DNA of 46,453 bases from Microbacterium testaceum (GCF_003075375.1 NZ_QDFT01000026.1:1-46453), one strand, 5' to 3'; shown: positions 11,459 to 20,542, counted from the stretch's first letter. Translations and numbers: made by a program. Notes: generated from the letters alone by a model not told the origin.

Positions 11459-13408
11459 ATGGCTCTCCTGCCCGGCATCCGCGGACCCCGCGATCTCGAT
11501 GCCCTCACGCCCGACGAACTGCGTCAACTGGCCACCGAGGTCCGGTCGTTCCTCGTCGAGAACGTCGCCCGGACGGGCGGTCACCTCGGTCCCAACCTCG
11601 GCGTCGTCGAGCTGACGATCGCCCTGCACCGGGTGTTCGACTCGCCCGCCGACCCCATCATCTTCGACACCGGTCACCAGTCCTACGTGCACAAGATGCT
11701 CACCGGCCGCCAGGACTTCTCGAAGCTGCGCTCGCGCGGCGGTCTGGCGGGCTACCCGCAGCGGTCCGAGAGCGAGCACGACGTGGTCGAGTCCTCGCAC
11801 GCCTCCAGCTCGCTGAGCTGGGCGGACGGCGTCTCGCGCGCCTTCAGCCGCACCGGGCGCCGCGACCGTCACGTCGTCGCCGTCGTCGGCGACGGTGCGC
11901 TCACCGGCGGCATGACGTGGGAGGCGCTGAACAACATCAGCGACGACAACGACCGCAACCTGGTCATCGTCGTCAACGACAACGGTCGTTCCTATGCTCC
12001 GACCATCGGCGGCATGGCACGCTACCTCAACCGTGTCCGCACGAACGAGGCGTACCGCACGCTGCACCGCGGCTCCGACACCCTCTTCCGCCGCCTCGGT
12101 CCCGCCGCGCGTGCGGTGTACCGCGGCGTCCGCGGCGGCACCCACGGCTTCCTCTCGCGCTTCACGAACAACGAGGCGCTCTACAGCAACCTCGACATCA
12201 AGTACCTCGGCCCCATCGACGGTCACGACTTCGAATCGCTCATCGAGACGCTCGAGCTCGCCAAGTCGTACGGGGCACCGGTCATCGTGCACGCCATCAC
12301 CGACAAGGGCAGCGGCTACGCCCCGGCGATGAGCGACGAGGCCGACCAGTTCCACGCCGTCGGCAAGATCGACCCGATCACGGGCGAGGCGCTCGGCTCG
12401 GGCGGCGGCACCCAGTGGACCGACGTGTTCGCCGACGAGCTCGTCGCGGTCGGATCCGAGCGCGACGACATCATCGCGATGACCGCGGCGATGCTGCGCC
12501 CCACCGGTCTGCAGAAGTTCTCGGAGCGCTTCCCCGAGCGCGTGTACGACGTCGGCATCGCCGAGCAGCACGCGGTGACCTCGGCCGCGGGACTCGCCTT
12601 CGGCGGGTTGCACCCCGTCGTCGCGATCTACGCGACGTTCATGAACCGCGCCTTCGATCAGGTCATGATGGATGTCGGCCTGCACAAGGCCGGTGTCACC
12701 TTCGTCCTCGACCGCGCGGGGGTCACCGGGCCCGACGGTCCCAGCCACCACGGCATCTGGGACCTTGCGATGCTGCAGCTCGTCCCCGGCATCCGCATCG
12801 CCGCGCCCCGCGACGCCGCGCGTCTGCGCGAGGTGTTCCGCGAGGCGACGGCGGTCGAGGACGCACCCACGGTCGTCCGCTACCCCAAGGGCACGGTGAA
12901 CGACGACGTCGAGGCGATCGAGCGCCTCGACGACGGAGTCGATGTCCTCGCGCGCGGGGCGGGCGAAGACGTCCTGCTGGTCGGCATCGGACCGATGGTG
13001 CACCTCGCGATGGAGGTCGCCGAGCGTCTCGAGGCCCAGGGCATCGGCGCGACGGTCATCGATCCGCGCTGGGCGATCCCCGTGCAGCCGTCGATCGTCG
13101 ACCTCGCCCGCGAGCACCGTCTGGTGATCACGATCGAGGACGGCATCCGCGTCGGCGGCGTCGGCACGCGCGTGCGACAGGTGCTGCGCGAAGCAGGGGT
13201 CGACACGGCCGTCGACGAGCTCGGCATCCCGGACGAATTCATCGACCACGCCTCGCGGGAGCAGATCCTCGAGGATGCCGGCCTCACGGCCTCCAAGATC
13301 GCCCAGGACGTGGTGGCGCAGGTGCTCGGCACGCGCATCCCCATGGCCCGGCAGACCCCCACGGGCTCGATCCCCACGATCGCCGAGTGGGAGCAGACGC
13401 GCCCGTAA
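11459..13408 (+). CDS. dxs: 1-Deoxy-D-xylulose-5-phosphate synthase
   Basis: This 649-aa thiamine-diphosphate enzyme condenses pyruvate and glyceraldehyde-3-phosphate, the first step of the MEP isoprenoid pathway, and supplies precursors for menaquinone, carotenoids and polyprenols. TGHQSYVHKMLTGR (71-84) is the substrate-binding start. GDGALTGGMTWEALNNI (144-160) is the ThDP/Mg motif, with an Asn ligand further on (LVIVVNDNG). VGIAEQHAVTSAAGLAFGG contains the catalytic Glu of the ThDP activation site, and the transketolase C-terminal domain follows. ATG at 11459 is preceded by GAGAGGAG. It is flanked by terminators on both sides, so it is probably monocistronic. In M. tuberculosis dxs1 is also near the RNase D and DUF3000 genes. 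Confidence 0.95.
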   Translation: MALLPGIRGPRDLDALTPDELRQLATEVRSFLVENVARTGGHLGPNLGVVELTIALHRVFDSPADPIIFDTGHQSYVHKMLTGRQDFSKLRSRGGLAGYPQRSESEHDVVESSHASSSLSWADGVSRAFSRTGRRDRHVVAVVGDGALTGGMTWEALNNISDDNDRNLVIVVNDNGRSYAPTIGGMARYLNRVRTNEAYRTLHRGSDTLFRRLGPAARAVYRGVRGGTHGFLSRFTNNEALYSNLDIKYLGPIDGHDFESLIETLELAKSYGAPVIVHAITDKGSGYAPAMSDEADQFHAVGKIDPITGEALGSGGGTQWTDVFADELVAVGSERDDIIAMTAAMLRPTGLQKFSERFPERVYDVGIAEQHAVTSAAGLAFGGLHPVVAIYATFMNRAFDQVMMDVGLHKAGVTFVLDRAGVTGPDGPSHHGIWDLAMLQLVPGIRIAAPRDAARLREVFREATAVEDAPTVVRYPKGTVNDDVEAIERLDDGVDVLARGAGEDVLLVGIGPMVHLAMEVAERLEAQGIGATVIDPRWAIPVQPSIVDLAREHRLVITIEDGIRVGGVGTRVRQVLREAGVDTAVDELGIPDEFIDHASREQILEDAGLTASKIAQDVVAQVLGTRIPMARQTPTGSIPTIAEWEQTRP

Positions 13409-13424
13409 GCGCCGATGCGACGCG

Positions 13425-13458
13425 GAACAGGCCGGGATCCCCGCATCCCGGCCTGTTC
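13425..13458 (+). terminator. Rho-independent terminator after dxs
   Basis: A perfect 14-bp stem (13425-13438 with 13445-13458) with loop CCCCGC is followed by TTCGTCT, 16 bp after the dxs stop. Confidence 0.88.
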
Positions 13459-13507
13459 TTCGTCTGAGTGCGGTTCCTTTCTGTCACGAGGACAGGAGAG
13501 AGCACCC

Positions 13508-13571
13508 AGAACAGGAAGAGATCGCCGTAGACGCCCTGTTCTCGTCGCGCCGCCTGTTCTGGCGGCGACGA
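13508..13571. repeat. CCTGTTCT octamer repeats with hairpin potential
   Basis: CCTGTTCT occurs at 13535-13542 and 13553-13560 and its complement AGAACAGG at 13508-13515; another copy is in the terminator arm at 13452-13459. The first two can form an 8-bp stem with a 19-nt loop. The third sits in the loop of GCCGCC/GGCGGC. Otherwise the 174 bp between the two terminators hold no reading frame that I can support. Confidence 0.45.
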
Positions 13572-13586
13572 ACGCCCGAGCGAACG

Positions 13587-13621
13587 ACGACGGCGCCGCC
13601 CCGTGGGGACGACGCCGTCGT
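13587..13621 (-). terminator. Terminator of the fadB transcript
   Basis: ACGACGGCG (13587-13595) pairs with CGCCGTCGT (13613-13621). It lies 11 bp beyond the fadB stop on the minus strand, followed in that direction by a moderately T-containing stretch. Confidence 0.6.
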
Positions 13622-13632
13622 GAGAAGGACCG

Positions 13633-15771
13633 TCAGGCCCCGATGCCGCGGATGGGCGGGTGGTGGAATGTGTCACCGAAGGCGCGCCCCGACGCCCCCT
13701 CGCGGTCGAGGTAGGGCGAAGCCCCTCCGTCGATGAACGGCCAGCCGGCGCCGAGGATGAGGCACAGGTCGATGTCCTGCACCTCGGGCACGACGCCCTC
13801 GTCCAGCATGATCCTGATCTCCTGCGCGAGGCCGTCCTGCACACGGGCGAGGATCGTCTCGGGCGCGACCGGCGTCTTGCCCGTGACGAGCACCTTCTGA
13901 GCGGCCTTGGTCCAGCCGGTCACGCGGCCGCCCTTGTCCTTCTCGACGACCTCGGGCAGGGCCGCGAGCTCGTGGAAGTTCTCGGACGAGAAGAACCGGT
14001 CCGGGAAGGCGTGCGCCATCGTGTCCTGCACGTGCGCAGCAACTTTCCAGCCGACGAGGTCGATGAGCTGGAACGGCCCCATCGGCAGTCCGAGCGGCGC
14101 GAACGCCTTCTCGACGACCGCGATCGGCGTGCCCTCGTAGACAGCGCGTGCCGCCTCGCCCATGACCTTCGCGAGCAGGCGGTTCACGACGAAGCCGGGC
14201 GCGTCGGCGGTCAGCACCGCGTTCTTGCCGAGGCCCTTGGCCACCACGAACGCCGTCGAGAGCGCGGCGTCGGACGTGGCATCCGTCTTCACGACCTCGA
14301 TGAGCGGCATGACGGCGACCGGGTTGAAGAAGTGGAAGCCCACCAGGCGCTCGGGGTTCTGCAGCACCGATCCGATCTCGGCGACCGAGAGCGACGAGGT
14401 GTTGGTCGCGAGGATCGCGTCGTCGGCGACGATCTTCTCGATCGCCGAGAAGACCTCCTGCTTGACGCCGACCTCTTCGAACACGGCCTCGATGACGAAG
14501 TCGCAGTCGGCGAACTCGGTGCGGTCGGTCGTTCCGTGCACCAGGGCGCGCAGCTGGTTCGCGGTGTCGCCGTCCAGGCGACCCTTGGCTTCGAGCTTGC
14601 CGATCTCTTCGCGAATGGATGCCACGCCCTTGTCGACGCGGCCCTGATCGAGGTCGGTGATGATCACCGGCACCCGGAGCTTTCGCACGAACAGCAGCGC
14701 GAACTGCGAGGCCATGAGGCCCGCGCCGATGACGCCGACCTTGGTGACCTTCTTCGCGAGCGCCTTGTCGGGGGCCCCGACCGGACGCTTGGCGCGCTTC
14801 TGCACCAGATCGAAGGCGTACATGGATGCCGCGAACTGGTCGCCCGTGATCAGATCGGCCAGCGCCTCGTCCTCGCGCGCGAAGCCCTCGGCCTTCGTGC
14901 CGCTCTTCGCCTTGTCGAGCAGGTCGAGAGCGACGTAGGGGGAGCGGGGGACGGTGCCGATCTTCGACTCGAGCATCGAGCGGGCGACCTTGATCGCGAT
15001 CGGCCACTTGGTCAGGCGCTCGAGCTTGCCGGGCTCGTTCTTGCGCTCGACCTTCACGCGACCGGTGAGCACGCCGTCGGCCCAGCGCAGCGAGTCCTCG
15101 AGGTAACTGGCCGCCGGGAAGATGGCATCCATGATCCCGAGGTCGAACGCCTGCTGGGGCTTGAGCATGCGGTTCTGCTTGAGCGGGTTCGAGACCACGA
15201 CCTCGAGCGCGTTCTCGATGCCGATGAGGTTCGGCAGCAGGTAGGCGCCGCCCCAGCCGGGGATGATGCCCATGAACACCTCGGGCAGTGCGACGGCCGC
15301 GGCCGAGGCGTCCACCGTGCGGTAGGTGGAGTTGAGGGCGATCTCGAGACCGCCGCCCAGGGCGAGGCCGTTCACGAACGCGAACGAGGGCACGCCCAGC
15401 TCGGAGAGCGAGCCGAACACCTGGTGACCGCGCTGCGCGACGAGGCGGGCGACCTCTCTCGACGGCAGCTTCGCGATGTCGGACAGGTCGGCACCGGCAG
15501 CCAGGATGTACTGCTTGCCGGTGATCGCGACGGCGTGGATCTCTCCCGCCGCCGCGCGGCGCTTCAGCGTCGCGAGCGTCTCGCCGAGCTCGGCGAGCGT
15601 CGCCGGGCCCAGCGTGTTGGGGCGCGTGTGATCGCGGCCGTTGTCGAGCGTGATGAGCGCCAGCACGTTGCCCGACGGCAGACGCACGTCGCGGACGGGG
15701 GAGTGGGTCACCACCTCGTCGCCGGTGAGGGCGTCGAGGGGACTGAAGTCGATGGATGCGTAGTCGGTCAC
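13633..15771 (-). CDS. fadB: Trifunctional-type fatty acid oxidation alpha subunit (enoyl-CoA hydratase / 3-hydroxyacyl-CoA dehydrogenase)
   Basis: This 712-aa fusion enzyme carries out the hydration and NAD-dependent oxidation steps of beta-oxidation. The N-terminal crotonase domain (about 1-300) has ILAAGADLSDIAKL and GLALGGGLEIAL (oxyanion hole), plus PEVFMGIIPGWGGAYLLPN with the catalytic Glu. The dehydrogenase part begins near 330 with VGVIGAGLMASQFALLF; this is a GxGxxA-type NAD loop, Ala-Ser where FadB usually has Gly. It continues with ATNTSSLSVAEI and VGFHFFNPVAVMPLIEV, which holds the catalytic His. Two C-terminal HAD helical domains complete it. The GTG start at 15771 overlaps the thiolase stop by 4 bases (GTGA), so it is coupled to fadA and the two proteins probably form a complex. 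The frame is open upstream, inside fadA, but that part is a shadow. Confidence 0.93.
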   Translation of the reverse strand: MTDYASIDFSPLDALTGDEVVTHSPVRDVRLPSGNVLALITLDNGRDHTRPNTLGPATLAELGETLATLKRRAAAGEIHAVAITGKQYILAAGADLSDIAKLPSREVARLVAQRGHQVFGSLSELGVPSFAFVNGLALGGGLEIALNSTYRTVDASAAAVALPEVFMGIIPGWGGAYLLPNLIGIENALEVVVSNPLKQNRMLKPQQAFDLGIMDAIFPAASYLEDSLRWADGVLTGRVKVERKNEPGKLERLTKWPIAIKVARSMLESKIGTVPRSPYVALDLLDKAKSGTKAEGFAREDEALADLITGDQFAASMYAFDLVQKRAKRPVGAPDKALAKKVTKVGVIGAGLMASQFALLFVRKLRVPVIITDLDQGRVDKGVASIREEIGKLEAKGRLDGDTANQLRALVHGTTDRTEFADCDFVIEAVFEEVGVKQEVFSAIEKIVADDAILATNTSSLSVAEIGSVLQNPERLVGFHFFNPVAVMPLIEVVKTDATSDAALSTAFVVAKGLGKNAVLTADAPGFVVNRLLAKVMGEAARAVYEGTPIAVVEKAFAPLGLPMGPFQLIDLVGWKVAAHVQDTMAHAFPDRFFSSENFHELAALPEVVEKDKGGRVTGWTKAAQKVLVTGKTPVAPETILARVQDGLAQEIRIMLDEGVVPEVQDIDLCLILGAGWPFIDGGASPYLDREGASGRAFGDTFHHPPIRGIGA

Positions 15772-16976
15772 TTGCGCTTCTTCTTTCCGTCGAAGAACGG
15801 GTTCTCCCAGATGACCGAGCCGCCCTGGCCCAGGCCCACGCACATCGCGGTGAGCCCGTAGCGCACGTCGGGCCGCTCGGCGAACTGCGCCGCCAGCTGG
15901 ATCATGAGACGGACACCGGATGCCGCGAGCGGGTGTCCCAGGGCGATGGCCCCGCCCCACTGATTGACGCGCGGATCGTCGTCGGCGATGCCGAAGTGGT
16001 CCAGCAGCGAGATGACCTGGATCGCGAACGCCTCGTTCAGTTCGAACAGGCCGATGTCGTCGATCGTCAGCCCGGCCTTCTTCAGTGCCTTCTCGGTCGA
16101 GGGGATCGGACCGATGCCCATGATCTCGGGCTCGACACCGGCGAAGGCGAACGACACCATGCGCATCTTGGGCGCGAGACCGAACTCCTTCACCGCGTCC
16201 GACCCGGCGAGCAGGCTGATGGTCGCGCCATCGGTGAGCGGCGACGAGGTGCCCGCCGTGACGCGACCGTGGGGGCGGAACGGCGTCTTGAGCGTCGCGA
16301 GGCCCTCGAGGGTCGTCTCGGGGCGGCGTCCCTCGTCCTCGGTGGCGAGGCCCCAGGCGCCGTCGGCGTCCTTGACGGCCACCGGCACCAGGTCGGGCTG
16401 GATCTTGCCGGCCTCGTAGGCGGCCTGAACCTTGTGCTGACTGGCCACGCCGAAGCGATCGGCGCGCTCCTTGGTGAGGTGCGGGAACCGGTCGTGGATG
16501 CGCTCGGCCGTCACACCCATGTTGAGGGCGCCCGGGTCGACCAGACGCTCGGCGACGAACCGGGGGTTCGGGTCGACGTTGCCGCCGATGGGGTGTCGCC
16601 CCATGTGCTCGACGCCGCCGGCGAGGGCGAGGTCGTACATGCCGACGCCGATCGACGCGCCCATGGTCGTGACGCTCGTCATGGCGCCGGCGCACATGCG
16701 CTCGACCGCCAGGCCGGGCACGGTCATCGGCAGACCCGCGAGGATCGCCGCCGTCCGCCCCAGGGTCAGTCCCTGGTCACCGGTCTGCGAGGTCGCGGCG
16801 ATGGCCACGTCGTCGATCCGGTCCTTCGGCACGTCGCCGTTGCGCTCCATCAACCCGATGATCGCCTTGACGACCAGGTCGTCGGCGCGGGTGTTCCAGT
16901 ACATGCCCTTCTCGCCGGCGCGCCCGAAAGGGGTGCGTACTCCGTCGACGAAGAAGACGTCCGTCATCTCGGCCAC
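15768..16976 (-). CDS. fadA: Acetyl-CoA C-acyltransferase (3-ketoacyl-CoA thiolase)
   Basis: This 402-aa thiolase performs the last beta-oxidation step, cleaving 3-ketoacyl-CoA to acetyl-CoA and a shortened acyl-CoA. It opens with DVFFVDGVRTPFGRAG. The nucleophilic Cys is in VERMCAGAMTSV (about residue 93), NEAFAIQVI and GGAIALGHPLAASG hold the Asn/His, and AMCVGLGQGGSVIWEN the second Cys near the C-terminus. The basic tail KKKRK is unusual but simply reads into the stop. The start is GTG 16976 (GGAGG only 4 nt away); ATG at 16967 (MTDVFF) is a real alternative. The -10-like TAGGCT at 17004-17009 suggests its own promoter within the DUF3000-rnd-fadAB run. Confidence 0.93.
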   Translation of the reverse strand: MAEMTDVFFVDGVRTPFGRAGEKGMYWNTRADDLVVKAIIGLMERNGDVPKDRIDDVAIAATSQTGDQGLTLGRTAAILAGLPMTVPGLAVERMCAGAMTSVTTMGASIGVGMYDLALAGGVEHMGRHPIGGNVDPNPRFVAERLVDPGALNMGVTAERIHDRFPHLTKERADRFGVASQHKVQAAYEAGKIQPDLVPVAVKDADGAWGLATEDEGRRPETTLEGLATLKTPFRPHGRVTAGTSSPLTDGATISLLAGSDAVKEFGLAPKMRMVSFAFAGVEPEIMGIGPIPSTEKALKKAGLTIDDIGLFELNEAFAIQVISLLDHFGIADDDPRVNQWGGAIALGHPLAASGVRLMIQLAAQFAERPDVRYGLTAMCVGLGQGGSVIWENPFFDGKKKRK

Positions 16977-17003
16977 TCTGCCTCCATAGTTTGGGATGCC
17001 CCC

Positions 17004-17009
17004 AGCCTA
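17004..17009 (-). promoter_or_regulatory. -10-like hexamer of fadA
   Basis: On the minus strand TAGGCT lies 27 nt before the fadA GTG, with GGAGG in between. This suggests a short leader and an internal promoter for fadAB. Confidence 0.35.
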
Positions 17010-17047
17010 GGAAGACCGCCGCGGCGGACGGAATCGCTTGTCCGAAC

Positions 17048-18244
17048 CTACGAATCCGATCCGGAGGCGTCGTCGACCTCGTTGAGGGAAGCTACAAAAC
17101 TATCTGCGATCACCTGTGCGGTCTGGTCAATCTGCCAGGCGCGAGCCCCGAGCTCGGCCAGGGCGGATCCGATCGACGCCGGCGTCACCTCGGCCGGCGG
17201 CGCCCAGGCCACCCGGCGCAGGGTCTCGGGCGTCAGCAGGTTCTCGGTCGGCATCCGCAGTTCTTCGGCGCGCGCCTCGACGGCCGGCCGCGCGGCCTTG
17301 AGACGGCGGTCGGCGTCGGGGTTGCGGTCCGCCCATGCCCGGGGCGGGGGCAGCGTGTCGCTGGGCACCCGGTCGGCCGGCAGGTCCGTGGTCTCGCGGC
17401 CGGCGACGATGGCGTTCCACCATCGATCGAGCTGCGTGCGGCTCGCCCTCCCGTTGAACTCCTTGACCCCGGCCAGGGCCTGCTTGCTCGCCGGGTCGGC
17501 CAGCACCGCGGCGACCAGCGCGCGATCGGGCACCAGGCGGCCGGGAGCGACGTCCTGCTCGCGGGCGTAGTCCTCGCGGGCCTGCCAGAGCGAGCGCGCC
17601 ACCGCCAGGGCGCGGCGACCGCGTACGGTGTGCAGTCCGCTCAGTCGGCGCCAGGGGTCGTCGCGGGCGGGCTTGGGCCGGCGCTCGAGCACGGACTGGA
17701 ACTCCTGGCGCGCGAACTCGGTCTTGCCCTGCTCGTCGAGCTCTGACACCAGGACATCGCGGACGTCGATGAGGTGCTCGACGTCGAGGGCCGCGTACTC
17801 GAGCCACGACGCCGGGAGGGGCCGCGTGGACCAGTCGGCGGCGGAGTGCGCCTTGGCGAGGGTGATGCCGAGCGTCTGCTCGACCACCGCGCCCAGGCCG
17901 ACGCGTTCATGTCCCAGCAGGCGGGAGCCCAGCTCGGTGTCGAAGATGCGCGGGGGCTCCAGGCCGCGCTCGCGCAGCGACGGCAGGTCCTGGCTCGCGG
18001 CGTGGAACACCCACTCGATGTCGCCGATCGCCTCCTGCAGCGGCGCGAAGTCCTCGATGGTCGACGGGTCGAACAGGAACACCCCGGCATCCCGACGGAA
18101 CACCTGGATGAGGTACGCGCGCTGCGAGTAGCGGAACCCCGACGCCCGCTCGACGTCGACCGCGACGGGACCGCTCCCGGCGGCCAGGGTCTCGCAGGCG
18201 GCGCGGAATCCCGCGGCATCCTCGATGACGATGTACTCAACCAC
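17048..18244 (-). CDS. rnd: Ribonuclease D-like 3'-5' exonuclease with HRDC domain
   Basis: This 398-aa DEDDy-family exonuclease probably trims structured RNA 3' ends such as tRNA precursors. Exo I is VAVDVERASGFRY (Asp30, Glu32), Exo II is VFHAASQDLPSL (Asp86) and Exo III is YAALDVEHL (Tyr150, Asp154), so all four acidic residues and the Tyr are kept. An HRDC domain follows around 210-290 (VRGRRALAVARSLWQAREDYA), then an actinobacterial C-terminal extension. The GTG at 18244 (VVEYIVIEDA) overlaps the stop of the DUF3000 gene by 8 bases; the open frame further upstream belongs to that gene's shadow. The same gene pair occurs next to dxs in Mycobacterium. Confidence 0.88.
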   Translation of the reverse strand: MVEYIVIEDAAGFRAACETLAAGSGPVAVDVERASGFRYSQRAYLIQVFRRDAGVFLFDPSTIEDFAPLQEAIGDIEWVFHAASQDLPSLRERGLEPPRIFDTELGSRLLGHERVGLGAVVEQTLGITLAKAHSAADWSTRPLPASWLEYAALDVEHLIDVRDVLVSELDEQGKTEFARQEFQSVLERRPKPARDDPWRRLSGLHTVRGRRALAVARSLWQAREDYAREQDVAPGRLVPDRALVAAVLADPASKQALAGVKEFNGRASRTQLDRWWNAIVAGRETTDLPADRVPSDTLPPPRAWADRNPDADRRLKAARPAVEARAEELRMPTENLLTPETLRRVAWAPPAEVTPASIGSALAELGARAWQIDQTAQVIADSFVASLNEVDDASGSDS

Positions 18245-18827
18245 GCGTGGGCCTCCGGGCTCCGAACACAGCGACGCCCTCCGACCCCGGGGGGAGGCCG
18301 GCGAGCATGCAGACGAGTTCCGCCCACGCCTCGAGGTGCGGGCGGAAGGGACCGCGCGGCGACCATGACGCGCGAAGTTCGATCTGCGACCCCTCGCCCT
18401 GCGCCGCGAGGGCGCCGAAACCGGTCGACAGGGTCTTGGTGGCGGTGCCGGACTCGGAATGCCGGTCGGCGCCGCGGGAGTCGAGCGCGTCGATGAGCCA
18501 CGACCACGCCACCTCAGCCAGCAACGGGTCGACGCCGATCTCGGGCTCGAGCGGTGCCTGCGCGAAGCAGACGATGCGCCATGCCCCACCCCAGGGCTCG
18601 GGCTCCTCGGGGTCGTGCAGCAGGATGAAGCGGCCCGTGCCGAAGGGCGAGTCCGTGGCGTGCTCCTCGGGCCGGACGTCACCGGCCAGGGCGAGCGAGA
18701 ACGGCGCCAGACCGGCGGGCGACGGAATCTCGCGGACCACCAGATCCTCGCGGAACGTCGTGGCGCGCACCTCCTCGGCGGCACGCGCGAACGGTCCGAC
18801 GGCGTCCGCCGGGCGATGGTCACTCAC
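18237..18827 (-). CDS. DUF3000 family protein
   Basis: This protein of about 196 aa is of the DUF3000 family, of unknown function, typically upstream of the RNase D/HRDC gene in actinobacteria. Conserved stretches are FREDLVVREIPSPAGLAPFS, GRFILLHDPEEPEPWGG and WRIVCFAQAPLEPEIG; the middle has EVAWSWLIDAL. No signal peptide or membrane helix is seen. Two in-frame GTGs (18833 and 18827) are possible. I choose 18827 because TAGTCT (18834-18839, minus strand) ends exactly 6 nt before it, the leaderless pattern repeated across this window, whereas 18833 would abut the hexamer. It is the first gene of the minus-strand run ending with fadB. Confidence 0.83.
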   Translation of the reverse strand: MSDHRPADAVGPFARAAEEVRATTFREDLVVREIPSPAGLAPFSLALAGDVRPEEHATDSPFGTGRFILLHDPEEPEPWGGAWRIVCFAQAPLEPEIGVDPLLAEVAWSWLIDALDSRGADRHSESGTATKTLSTGFGALAAQGEGSQIELRASWSPRGPFRPHLEAWAELVCMLAGLPPGSEGVAVFGARRPTRG

Positions 18828-18833
18828 GGCCAC

Positions 18834-18839
18834 AGACTA
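18834..18839 (-). promoter_or_regulatory. -10-like hexamer of the DUF3000 gene (leaderless)
   Basis: TAGTCT on the minus strand ends 6 nt before GTG 18827. It overlaps TAGAGT (18838-18843) of the divergent hydrolase gene, so the two promoters are nearly coincident. Confidence 0.45.
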
Positions 18840-18852
18840 GAGTGAGGCCTCG

Positions 18853-20058
18853 ATGAACGCTCCCAGGCGCGCCGCGGGCGCTCGCGCAACGCGACGTCGC
18901 GCGAGCGGCATCCTCGTGGCCCTCTCGACCCTCGGGTTCGCTCTCGCCGCCTCGGCCGGGGCCCTGGGTGCGGTGTCCTACCGCGTCGCCCGCACGGTGG
19001 TGCGTCCCGCCGGACGGGTGCCGGACGTGCGGATCGTCCGCGTGGACGCCGCGGCCCAGACGATCACGCTCGCGCGCACCCCCGACACCGAGCTCCCCGG
19101 GCGCTACGGGCTGTTCACGGTCGGGTCGGCGTCGTACCTGCGCCTGGGCGCGGTCGTGGCCGAGGACGACGCGACGGTCACGCGCAAGCTCCTCACCCAC
19201 GTGCCCACCGACGGCGACCTGGCCGCCGAGGCCGCGTTCAGCGGCTGGTACTACGACGCCCCCGAGCAGCTGCACCTGCCGTTCCGCGACGTCGACATCG
19301 ACACCGGCGTGGGCGCCTGCCCGGCGTGGGAGTTCCCGGCGTCGGGCGACACCGACGTGTGGGTGGTGCAGGTGCACGGCCGCGGGACCACGCGCGCCGA
19401 GACCCTGCGCGCCGTCCCCGTCTTCCACGCCCTCGGCATCTCGAGCCTCGTGGTGTCGTACCGCAACGACGGCGAAGCCCCGCGCAGCCCGTCGGGCACG
19501 TACGCGCTCGGCGCCACCGAGTGGCGGGACCTGGATGCCGCGATCGGCTACGCCCGCCGTCAGGGCGCGCGGCGCGTGATCGTGATGGGCTGGTCCATGG
19601 GCGGGGCGCTCGCTCTGCAGGCCGCGCTGGAGTCACCGCACGGCGACGTGATCGCCGGCCTGGTGCTGGAGTCCCCGGTGGTGGACTGGCGCACGGTCCT
19701 GTCGTTCCAGGGTCGCCTCATGCGCCTGCCCGCTCCCGTCGTGGCGCTGGCCCAGAGCACGATGGTGTCGAACTGGGGGGCCGCGGTTCTCGGCAGCGGC
19801 GAGCCGATCCCGCTCGACCGCCTCGACGGCGTGGCCCGCGCGGGGGAGCTGCGGCATCCGATCCTCGTCCTGCACAGCGACGACGACGGTTTCGTCCCCG
19901 CCGACGCCTCGCACGCGTTGGTGGCGGCGCGCCCCGACCTCGTGACGATGCAGACCTTCTCGGTGGCGCGCCACACCAAGCTGTGGAACTACGACGAGAC
20001 GCGGTGGTCCGAGGCGATCCGCGACTGGGTCGAGGCCCAGGGGCTCGCGCGGTCTTGA
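18853..20058 (+). CDS. Alpha/beta hydrolase, membrane-anchored
   Basis: This 401-aa serine hydrolase has an N-terminal basic stretch followed by one hydrophobic segment (ILVALSTLGFALAASAGALGAV, about 20-41). It is therefore anchored or exported, with the catalytic domain outside. VVQVHGRGTTRAET is the oxyanion region, VMGWSMGGALAL the nucleophile elbow (GxSxG), HSDDDGFVPADAS supplies the acid and VARHTKLWNYDE the catalytic His, giving a complete triad. The substrate is unknown; the closest style is the actinobacterial family related to prolyl oligopeptidase/BAAT-type hydrolases. ATG at 18853 lies 9 nt after TAGAGT, with only a weak purine run between. It is divergent from the DUF3000 gene; the sufE gene converges 43 bp downstream. 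Confidence 0.8.
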   Translation: MNAPRRAAGARATRRRASGILVALSTLGFALAASAGALGAVSYRVARTVVRPAGRVPDVRIVRVDAAAQTITLARTPDTELPGRYGLFTVGSASYLRLGAVVAEDDATVTRKLLTHVPTDGDLAAEAAFSGWYYDAPEQLHLPFRDVDIDTGVGACPAWEFPASGDTDVWVVQVHGRGTTRAETLRAVPVFHALGISSLVVSYRNDGEAPRSPSGTYALGATEWRDLDAAIGYARRQGARRVIVMGWSMGGALALQAALESPHGDVIAGLVLESPVVDWRTVLSFQGRLMRLPAPVVALAQSTMVSNWGAAVLGSGEPIPLDRLDGVARAGELRHPILVLHSDDDGFVPADASHALVAARPDLVTMQTFSVARHTKLWNYDETRWSEAIRDWVEAQGLARS

Positions 20059-20101
20059 CGACGGATGCCGCGCACCGACGGCGAATCCGAGGAGGCCGAC
20101 C

Positions 20102-20542
20102 TCAGGAGGGGCGCTTAGCGCGTACCTGACGCTTGGCGCGCATGAGCATGCCGGTCATGCCCGCGATGCGCAGGGGGCTGACCGCGCGGGTCAGACCGAT
20201 GCTCTGGGGGAAGTCGTCGGGGACGGCCAGCATCTCGTCGGCCGTCAGCCCCGTGAGTCCTTGCGACAGGATGCTGGCGAAACCGCGCGTGGTCGGCGCC
20301 TCGGCGGGCGCCGTCGCGTGCATCGCGACGCGGTCGTCGTCGTCGACCGTGACGATGATGAACACCGGCGACTGGCACTCGGCGACGCGCTCGGCGAGCT
20401 CGGGGTGGTCGGCGTACTCGGCCGGCACGTCGGGGAGCTCTTGAGAGAACTCCAGCAGCAGCTGCAGCCGGTCGGGTTCGTCGAGCTCGAGGAACTCGTC
20501 GCGGATCTCGGCGAGGCGGGCGGGGAGGGCGGTGTCGGACAT
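20102..20542 (-). CDS. sufE: SufE family sulfur-acceptor protein
   Basis: This 146-aa SufE-like protein would accept persulfide sulfur from a cysteine desulfurase or rhodanese and pass it on for Fe-S cluster or thiol assembly. The active Cys is Cys56 in ERVAECQSPVFIIV. The core motifs SQGLTGLTADEML and FPQSIGLTRAVSPLRIAGM are standard for the fold. I start at ATG 20542, which has GGAGG 9 nt upstream; the ATG at 20551 would overlap that site. The gene follows sseA closely on the same strand (43 bp), an arrangement also found in Mycobacterium (Rv3283/Rv3284), so rhodanese and SufE probably work as a pair. Confidence 0.88.
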   Translation of the reverse strand: MSDTALPARLAEIRDEFLELDEPDRLQLLLEFSQELPDVPAEYADHPELAERVAECQSPVFIIVTVDDDDRVAMHATAPAEAPTTRGFASILSQGLTGLTADEMLAVPDDFPQSIGLTRAVSPLRIAGMTGMLMRAKRQVRAKRPS

